Positions 56,301-64,000 of a DNA stretch of 64,000 nt are shown piece by piece. The DNA is taken from assembly GCF_052324685.1 (NCBI RefSeq), contig NC_135211.1, forward strand, positions 11,336,414 through 11,400,413. Direction: 5' to 3'. The position numbers and the translations under genes were made by a program. The DNA is from Brachyhypopomus gauderio (lineage: Eukaryota; Chordata; Actinopteri; Gymnotiformes; Hypopomidae). Under the pieces are notes generated by a model. It worked only from the letters and a program-made list of their open reading frames with translations. It was not told the DNA's origin and searched no databases. The stretch's first letter is position 1, and each line of letters opens with the position of its first letter.

Positions 56301-58858
56301 AGGAAACGGTTGTTGGACACGAACTCGTCGAGGAGTTGTTTCTTCATGCTCCTGGACTGAGGGGCGACAAGAAATAATGAAAAGGCATCAGAGAGGTTCC
56401 CAGCGACAAACAGGATAACCTCACGTCCACAGCGACGGAGGAAAAAGCTCACGGCAATATTAATGAGATAATTTACTGTCTAAGTTTAGAGAGCATAATT
56501 AAAGAACAGCAACATTTAAACAGTATAATGCAAGAAGGCCAACATTCTCCACTAGGTTCCCCACGCGGGCGCTACCTGCATGACGTCCGCAGGTTTCTCC
56601 AGGTTCTCCTTGAACAGGAGCAGTGTGGGGGCGTACACGTTGATGCTGTACTGCTGCAGGACCCGGACCGTCTCACTGTGGCCCTGCTCCACGTAACCAA
56701 ACCTCACAAAGTCCCGGAACGCAAACGCCGTGAGCTAAAAGCACAGGAGAGTTTTAATCTCCCGAGGAGAAGTCCCAGGTGAACGCCGACATGATCAGCG
56801 CAATAGTCTGCAGGTTCTGCATCACAAGTGTGGCCTCTTACCTTATAAAGTAGAGGCACTGTAGAGGCAGAATCAAACAGCAGCACGCTGGGTTTGTTCT
56901 CTTCACGCCAACCGTTCAAAAACCACAAGTAGTTATTATCAGTAACCTTGAATAAACACAAGGCATTAAAATATAGAGTTATTGAAAGGTCTTGGCACTG
57001 TTCCATATTTCAGAGCGAATCAACTATCAACTCCAATGCACATTTTCTCATTGTTTTGTGGCCTCAAGAGCATTTCAAAGGATATCTAAATGCATTACTT
57101 CAAAAACAAAAAAACAAAAAAAAAAACAATAATTACAAGGAGAGAGCCCTACTATTCTAAATGCATCTTATACTGTGTATTTCACAGTATTTCGATGAAG
57201 CTAACATCATGTATCTCGTGCCAGTAAGCAAGACATCTAACCTTTTCCACTAGCGTCTGTGGCAGCAAACCTTCCACAAACTGCCTCAGGTTCTCCCTGA
57301 CCACTCCATTGTGGAAAAAAGTTACTCGACCGTTAACAAGCCCCAGAATGGAGGGGGCGCGGTGGGCCCCGAGCAGACTGGCCAGGCGCTTCTCATAACC
57401 AATGTCCACGACACCAATTCCGACGCCTAAAACCAACAAAGACCAGTAGGTTACAGCTTACCAGCTCCCAAGAAATGTAAGCCGATAACTAGTAATTATA
57501 AAGCCAGTTATATTTAGTTTAGTCAGTTATTAGATTACATTCATCTGCAAACCTCAAGGAACTTCACATCTTCATTATACATGAACTGTGTTAAATAACT
57601 TTAGACGCACCCACTGGCTCCAGCTCAAGAACACTGGCCTTCCACACTGGCTCAATATGGATGCATGATAAGCACCACTCGGAAGTGATCTTTATCAGGT
57701 AGGGCCTCCTGAAGCTCTCTGGAACCACCTCGTTGAGATACTGCTCATAGCGCAGCGCGTGCTTGCTGTCAACGAAGTCCCGGGTGGACTGTGTAAAGTG
57801 GAAGAAGCTCTGATCGAAGAAGAAGCTGTCGTGGAAGTGGTGGTGGAAGCCCTGTGATGCCTGGCTCCTGTGCTGGCTCTCGTCAGTCTCGCCGAAGCGG
57901 TCGTAGTTCGCCCGCCGCTCCTCGTTTGACAGGATCTGCAGGATGCCAGAGAGGTGTACATACAACGGGAACTCCAGAGGAACCACGTACACTAGACACC
58001 GAGAAGCTTTATCTGCACAAGAGAGGCGATATGATGTTTCTGACGTTTCTTTCACCTCTCATCTCTTTACAACAGACACCTTTAGTGTATGGCTAGGCCT
58101 ATGTTAAAGGATGATTCTCAGACTCTCTGGCTGAGAATTTAGAGCCATCAGCTGTAAACAGTACCTAGCTATCTTATATTCATAAAGACATATACTATGT
58201 TGTATGCATAAGTGTATGTGTGTATTTTGACATGCATTTGTGTTTGTATAGGTATAGAGATGATCATGAACACATGCATTTGTATACATATATGTATACA
58301 TGGACATATATACATGGAAAACATGTAGAGAAATGTACATTTAAACTGTTATGGGAACTATGGTTCACCTTGCTTTAGAACAAATTGAACCATAGGTCCT
58401 GATAAACAAGAACCTCCTGATGAGGCTCAACCCTGAGACTCATACGCACACTATAGAGTAGGAGAACTTAATAAAGTGTTCACTCTGCATATCAGATTAC
58501 TTACCTCATAGGACTTAGTAATCTTGATAAACATATCCTCTGCCCCCGGGCTTTTATTCTTGTCTGGATGCCTACAATAAAAGACATGAAACATACGGTT
58601 ATATGTATTCCACATACAAACCAGCAAACCAGCCTATAAATCTAGAAAAATAGGACACCAGCTGATCATCGCCATTACTTACCATTCTCTGGCAAGCTGC
58701 TTATAGGCCCTCTTAATCTCAGCTTGGTTGGCGTGTGTAGACACTCCAAGAACCGTGTATGGGTCCATGTCACCTGCTCCTCCTGCATTTGCGACCAGTA
58801 CTAGAACCGCAGTCAGCCAGAACAAGCGCCTCAACAACCACCTCGGGAAGGACCTCAT
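53352..58858 (-). CDS. dnajc16: dnajc16 (ERdj8), DnaJ/thioredoxin-like ER membrane protein, 13 coding exons, complete
   Basis: ER-membrane J-domain co-chaperone; the human protein has been linked to autophagosome size. Exons in transcript order: 58858-58683, 58571-58505, 57935-57611, 57426-57242, 56946-56842, 56734-56576, 56356-56226, 55883-55706, 55581-55399, 55246-55185, 54927-54847, 54586-54497, 54296-54126, then 53781-53352. That is 2343 nt, 780 aa, against about 782 in human (14 segments; counting may vary with annotation). A hydrophobic signal (LFWLTAVLVLVA) is followed by the J domain from about residue 33 (DPYTVLGVSTHANQAEIKRA) with an HPD motif split across the exon 1/2 junction. A thioredoxin-like region carries SEWCLSCIHIEPVW (single CxxC). 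A transmembrane helix lies near residues 528-550 (IMSLVFSALFILFGTVVIQA). The C-terminal conserved block has YTGYVLALNGHKKYFCLF. The upstream in-frame ATG at 58888 is less likely the start. Confidence 0.96.
54640..54829. repeat. Minisatellite, unit about 27 bp, about 7 copies, in a dnajc16 intron
   Basis: Repeats of CCCCAACACGACCCCTAACA followed by GAACACC. Near-identical copies imply recent expansion. It lies between the transmembrane exon and the following exon, ending about 18 bp from the donor of the former. Confidence 0.97.
54935..54990. repeat. Short G-rich repeat in a dnajc16 intron
   Basis: GGGGGCGGGACAGG repeated about three times. Confidence 0.85.
55684..55700. repeat. Short (GA)n run beside a dnajc16 donor
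   Basis: GAGAGAGAGAGAGAGA starts four bases past the donor GT at 55705-55704 on the sense strand, where it reads as (TC)n. Confidence 0.9.
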
Positions 58859-60949
58859 CTTCTCGTCCCACGCTGGCAGAATTAACAATAAACCAAAACT
58901 AAATCACTCGCTGCCACAGTTGTCCGGTCTCACGTTGACAGCGGTGTGCTGGTTGTACGGACATAAACAACGTTTGAGTGTAAACATGTGACGCGTGTAA
59001 GAGCGCGCGCTTCACTAAAATAAAAGTACGTCTGACCCGGGCTGTCACCCGCACACACGGCCTTTAATAGGGCGGGTGTGTCAGGTCCAGCAGCTCTAGG
59101 ACCACCTGCACAACGACCACACTTGTGCCACACAGATGAAGGTCCACCACGGTTCTGACCCGGGTTGTGTTCCCAACATACACCCAGAATTTAATGTCAT
59201 CCTGGAAGTTTTCACTCGGGAAACGAAACTAAAGTTAACTCTCCTCACATTCAGTCCGACAATACACCTTTAACAGGCGATTAAAAAACTAAACATATCA
59301 TGGGTTCCTTCTTGCCACAGCATACCGTGTTGAAGAAAATTAAACGACTTAATCTAAAATAATCCAATGAATAAATGTCACAAATACTGCGACGTTAGCT
59401 AAAATTAGAGCTGGACTAAACAACCGGGGAACTGGCCGGCTAGTGTGTTAGTTTGCCGTGACAACGTACGCTAGCTTAATAACATTTCCCAACACAGACA
59501 TAAAACATAACAGCAGACCGAAAGGAGAATGCGAACAAAAAAAACGATGTTTTCGCGTAATCATAGATACTTCATTTTCAATGACAAATCTAATGGGAGA
59601 GCCATAGGTGCATCCCAACGCTAGTAAGTTAGCCCACTAAAACATCCGTGTTTGGAATTATGGGAGAACGCCTTTCAAGTTAAGGGCATACGCTACACGA
59701 CCTTGTGGAATAACTTACTTGTTTAAATGCCATTAAAATGTTTAATCGAACTATTGAATGTTTACGGTCATTTAGACGCTGTTGTTAAATTTCTTAAATA
59801 AATTAACGAAAATGCGGGGTTGGGTACTGCCTAAATGCATGCAATAGCGTTATTAATCCAAAAATTAAACGGTATTCCGGTACAAATACAACGGAAACAA
59901 TCATATTTATAGTAGCCAGCATAAAATATATGATTCCTAGCGACACTGCGTTAAAATTAACAAAGATCTTTTACTGATTTTTTTCCTGAGTGAACTGTTC
60001 CCATGATTCCAATGACTGCTGTCAGCAATAGCGCCAGCATTTAATGTATCCTGTGTTCATTTGAAGGTTTAAAATGTGTAGCTTCAATGCGTTGCATTCC
60101 TTCCCTGAGTGCGCATCTTTAAGTTATTTATACTTATTTATTCTCACTGATGCCAAAACATTGGATATCCGATTTGACAATTTTATAATAACACAGGATG
60201 TTCTACAGCAAAGGGCCACCTTAACCATCCAGGGTAAAAGAATATGTTTATAATGACAACTATTATATATTGTCTATGCAGAGAAAATGAAAAGTTGATG
60301 ACATTTTTTATTTAAATATAGAAACTATTTTTAAAAAGTTCATTTTATCCCATTAACTACCAAAGTGAATCAGAACGATGTTACCCTACAGTTGTATGGC
60401 TGGTAGTTAATGGGATAAAATGTAATCCAAATATAACGGAAAACAATCAGACTATGTTACTTTTATGAAATAATACTTTGGATTAAGCAACAGAGCTTAA
60501 TCATCTATAACGGAACTCGTTATTAAAGTAATCCTCTTACCCTGATCCTACGTGGCGTAAAAACATGGTTCTGTAACGACCTACACAGCCTTTTCCACGT
60601 TAGCTAAGGACGTGAAGTAATTAACGAGAAGCTTTAGCTCATTTTAAACAGCGGCGCTAAGCCCAACGTCGCATAGGCCTACAGCGCATATTATATTCCT
60701 TATATGTATTATGTAATAACTCATTAATAGTGTATGTAGCCCATGCACAGCTATGTTCACATTCACTTTTATAACCAACCCATCACACTATACAGTATTG
60801 CAACTAATTATTTCATGCATTTCCAGTATTCGATGGCTCCAATAAGTAATTATCAAATAGTTCAGGGCCTTTAATTAAAAAATCGCTCAAAGTATTTTAG
60901 ATGAACCTCCTATGTCTCCCCCTGGTGGTGTACAAAAGAAAGATTCCTG
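58859..60949. other. Upstream region of dnajc16, with a 22-bp inverted repeat
   Basis: Holds the dnajc16 promoter and 5' UTR on the minus strand (GC-richer at 58900-59180) and then AT-rich non-coding sequence. No TATA box was assigned. A perfect inverted repeat lies at 60341-60422. Confidence 0.55.
60341..60422. repeat. Perfect 22-bp inverted repeat with 38-bp spacer
   Basis: Left arm 60341-60362 (CATTTTATCCCATTAACTAC + CA) and right arm 60401-60422 are exact reverse complements. It could be a small MITE or a transcribable hairpin. Confidence 0.95.
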
Positions 60950-61073
60950 TTATAAAGCTGGGGCGTCTTCTGCTTGGTTCTGTATAAAACTTTTCAGTAC
61001 TGTAGAGCTGCTTTTATTGTGAGCCTGTTCCAGGTTCATGATACGGGCCGGCGGTGCATCAGGAGTGAGACCC
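60950..61073 (-). CDS. Candidate orphan terminal exon, unrecognised
   Basis: On the minus strand a plausible acceptor (TTTCCTGTCGTAG) is followed by 40 open codons beginning GLTPDAPPARIMNLEQAHNK and ending QAEDAPAL with a TAA at 60952-60950. The composition looks protein-like (charged, few repeats). I do not recognise it, and no partner exon is visible between it and the tmcc1-like stop at 62129. It could be an alternative last exon of the tmcc1-like gene, the end of an unseen gene, or chance. Confidence 0.2.
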
Positions 61074-62128
61074 CTACGACAGGAAATGGCTATGATTAAC
61101 ATGAAAAAACAGTAAAAATAAAGGACATAAAAACAGAAACAATGATATTGAAATACTAGGCAAAATTTCACTTTTAAAACAGCCTGTTTATTCATTTAGT
61201 TTTAAAAAATAAAAACTGAAAAGGACTATTTCATTGTCGCTATAAGAAACAGTACGGAAGCACTGAGAGTCTTTGAGCCGGTACAGCTCTTCAAGTATGT
61301 TCATTAGGTTCATGTACTGGGGCACTGCCAGCATACGCCTATGAGCCTGGGTGGCGGGGCCTGGGTGGCGGGGCCTGGGGTGAAGAGGCAGGGCAGCCTG
61401 AGCCTTTGAAGGCCAACATTCTTATTTCATGTCCCAGTTCAATATGGCCCAGCTAATTAAACTCTGTACTCCTCCAAACTGAAACCATCTCCTCCTTCAT
61501 CCAGTGATGACTACGCCAAAGTCCGAACAGCAGCATGGGTTCATATAAGGAGAAAGAGGGATGTTACACATAAGCACAGAATGAGGAGAGAGAAACCTTG
61601 AAAAAGCTAAATGCTTGTAGGGAGAAAGAGAGAAAAAGTTTCAAAGTATAACAAAGCAAATTTTAGAAAGGTAAGCAGATGATGATTACTATAAATTATG
61701 ATGAAGAGGATTTAAATCTGGTTTGCATACGAGCACTCCACTGTGACTTCAGTGTCTAAAATCAGATCCTGGTTATTTGGTCATTTGCATAAAAGTATAT
61801 TCTGACAATAACTACCAAGACTCCAAGCAACACAATTTTCAACAACAATTGAAAAAAAAAAAAACAAAACAAAACAATTACAATTCTTCCTGTAAACAGA
61901 TAAAAAGTCTTCATCAAAATGTAAACAAATTCACTCCTGGGGATTAAAAAAAAAAAAAAACGAAAATAATTTTTTTTTTTTATTAAAGTGTTTGTGCGAT
62001 CTGTCTCCACATCATTCTCCACAAAGCCCCACCCCTTAAAGCTCAGAGCAGTTGAGGCAGTGCCCTAGTTCTCTGGCCCCTTCATAATGCCCCACCCATG
62101 TCCATGACACAAGATCTCCCCCTGCAGG

Positions 62129-64000
62129 TCATCTAGGGTGCAGCAGGAAACGGTCCACATACTGGGACATGGCTTCCCAGTTCCGCCAGAGGAAGGCCAG
62201 AAAGATGAGGAGGAGCAGGGTGGACAGCGTGCGACTACGCGTCTTCATCAGCGGGACCACACAGTTCGCCACCGTCGACACAAACACCAATAGGACAGCC
62301 ATGACGGCTAGCAGCACGTTGATGAGTTTGCCGAGTAAAGTGCGCGCTGTGGCGTTCTCCAGGCCCTCCAACTGCACCACCTGCTGCTGTTGCTGTTGCA
62401 ACTCCATCTTAGAGATGCGGGTCTGACAGGCCTCCAGTGCCTCCTACAGGCAAGAAGGTACAAATACAGTTAAAGCTCAAGTTATGAGGGAAAAATGATG
62501 CAAAACTGCCATTCAAACATGTTTAATGATAAATGATTTCCCAGAAGCTCAGCTTCCCTGAGAGGTTTAAAGGCACCTGTATGTCTCGGGCTCGTTCGTA
62601 AGACTGGTATGCAATTTTCTCCTCCATGCTGGCCAGCTCCTGCTTTAGATTCAGAATTTCATTCTGATGGAGCTCAGTAAGATCATTTAACTGCTCTTCT
62701 AGACGTTCACACCTGACCAGACACACATGCACACACACACACAAACAATCCAAAGGTATTTAAATGGATACTGTCAGCACCATCAAGGTTTTCAGATCTC
62801 ATTCTTAAACCCTCGTATTAAAAGTAGCAAAAAGCTGCATTTAGACTTAAGGTATTTAGAAAACATACCCACACACAAATTAACTAAACGTCTCTCAGCT
62901 CTGCCAGCTGTGGGAGTGGTCAGTGAGAACATGTACCTGTATCTCTCCTCCTGCAGAGCCTGCATGATGAGGGTGTAGTCCCTTTGATAGTGGCTCTTCA
63001 GGTTTTCAAACGACTCCTCCAGGCGGCCCTGGTTCTCCCTCAGGTCCTGAATCTCTTGAAACAGTATGTCGAACCCTGGGCTTTGGCTGTGCTCCATGGT
63101 GTTGCATCTGGAGCTCGGCAGACCTGCGGGGGCCCCTGTGGTGCTGTTGGCCCCTGCCGAGCCGGAGGTCGCGCTGGAGCAGTCGTCCTCGCTGACGTAC
63201 TTGGGGCTGGGCTGCAGCTGACCGGGGGGCGGGGCCACCCCTGCCATGGCTTCGTCGCCCTGAGGCTCATCCAAAGAGTCTTTCAAGGCCGTGATGTTGT
63301 CCGCACTGCCGAACTTGTTGCGGATGAGAGATGCAATTTCCCGTGGTTTAGATACCACAGCACCAGCTGCTGAATGAGTAGCCTGAGATATGCTAGAGAG
63401 GCCACCAGTCACCTGACAGAGAGAAGTGAGATGGCTTTAAAAGATACAGATAAAACCAGAACAACCATGTTAAGCGCCACAGGAAAGCTCAGTAAAAGTA
63501 AATGGCATGGTGTCATGCGTTACTGCACCAGACATACTAAACTCAGCCTCTAAAATCCATTAACCTTAGTTCTAACTGTAATTGATTACCCTTAATTGAT
63601 TCCCCCAGGTTCCTTGAAGTGAAACCTGACCTAGTGTAACTTGATCAGGTGTGTCCAAAGGGTTGTAACTAAACTCTGCAGGCTAGTAGAGTCCCACAAT
63701 AGCAGCAGGGCTGCCGCTGTACGTGAAGAAATGTCCTAGAAATGTTACACCGGGAGCTTCTTTAGCACGGCTAAATGAAAAGGGCACTTATGAAACGACC
63801 GCGTTCACTCTGCAACGGCCCACGGCGCCATTCTCTGCAAGCAGCAGGGCGGCGTGAGCAGCGCCGTACCTTGGCCCCGACGTCCTTAAGGCCCTGGTGC
63901 ATGTCACGCAGCACGTCTTTGGGCTGGCGTGGGATGCCGTTCTGCTCCACCTCCCTCAGCTTGCGGTGGTAGTGTTCCAGCTTCCTCTGCAGCTGCTGGA
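62129..64000 (-). CDS. tmcc1: tmcc1-like (transmembrane and coiled-coil domain protein), 3' part, cut by window end
   Basis: Exons in transcript order: beyond 64000 to 63870 (partial), 63412-62937, 62712-62577, 62443-62129. TMCC proteins are ER membrane proteins; TMCC1 is reported at ER-endosome contact sites in endosome fission. In order the sequence shows the conserved coiled-coil start ([20 protein letters not shown]), [20 protein letters not shown], a Ser/Gly/Thr-rich linker ([20 protein letters not shown]), the long coiled coil ([20 protein letters not shown]) with a Gln run ([15 protein letters not shown]), and two C-terminal membrane helices ([34 protein letters not shown]). The C-terminal part matches TMCC1 better than TMCC2 as I recall them, but assignment to one fish paralogue is not certain. 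The 3' UTR lies to the left. Confidence 0.88.

Overview
This is vertebrate nuclear DNA, almost certainly from a ray-finned fish and probably an otophysan (catfish, characin or carp-like) species. The reasons are intron-rich genes with GT-AG junctions, dense dinucleotide microsatellites, a tRNA-derived SINE and Tc1-type transposon remnants of the fish kind, and protein sequences that read as teleost orthologues. There is no prokaryotic, organellar or CRISPR content. All coordinates below come from splicing the sequence by eye; every multi-exon model given as complete closes in frame from ATG to stop.

Layout. 1-8.9 kb: apparently the first intron of acap3 (minus strand), of which only coding exon 1 (8876-8922) is seen, with a decayed Tc1 element inside it. 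10.5-19.1 kb: complete pusl1 (plus), head-to-head with acap3. 21.1-25.0 kb: complete ddx19 (minus), tail-to-tail with pusl1. 30.6-31.3 kb: a small two-exon CaMKII-inhibitor gene (camk2n1-like, minus) whose C-terminal half is unusual. 33.7-46.3 kb: a serine protease cluster. It holds an intact-frame but catalytically damaged trypsin-like protein (minus), two complete trypsin Y/group III-type trypsins (plus), and an eroded fragment of a second copy of the damaged gene between them. 49.4-51.7 kb: complete cytidine deaminase cda (plus). 53.4-58.9 kb: complete dnajc16 (minus), convergent with cda. 62.1-64.0 kb: the 3' half of a tmcc1-like gene (minus), running off the window end.

The non-protease genes are housekeeping or neuronal single-copy genes with no shared pathway: tRNA modification, mRNA export, kinase inhibition, pyrimidine salvage, an ER co-chaperone and an ER membrane coiled-coil protein. 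From memory, the human counterparts of acap3-pusl1, camk2n1, cda and dnajc16 all lie on chromosome arm 1p36, so the block looks like a rearranged piece of that ancestral segment.

The most interesting content is the protease cluster and the camk2n1-like gene. In the cluster, a head-to-head module (damaged protease plus trypsin) seems to have been duplicated; one copy of the damaged gene then eroded, while the two trypsins share patchy near-identity that looks like gene conversion. In the camk2n1-like gene, exon 1 is conserved but the half of the inhibitory segment encoded by exon 2 is replaced. I did not find a wholly new system.
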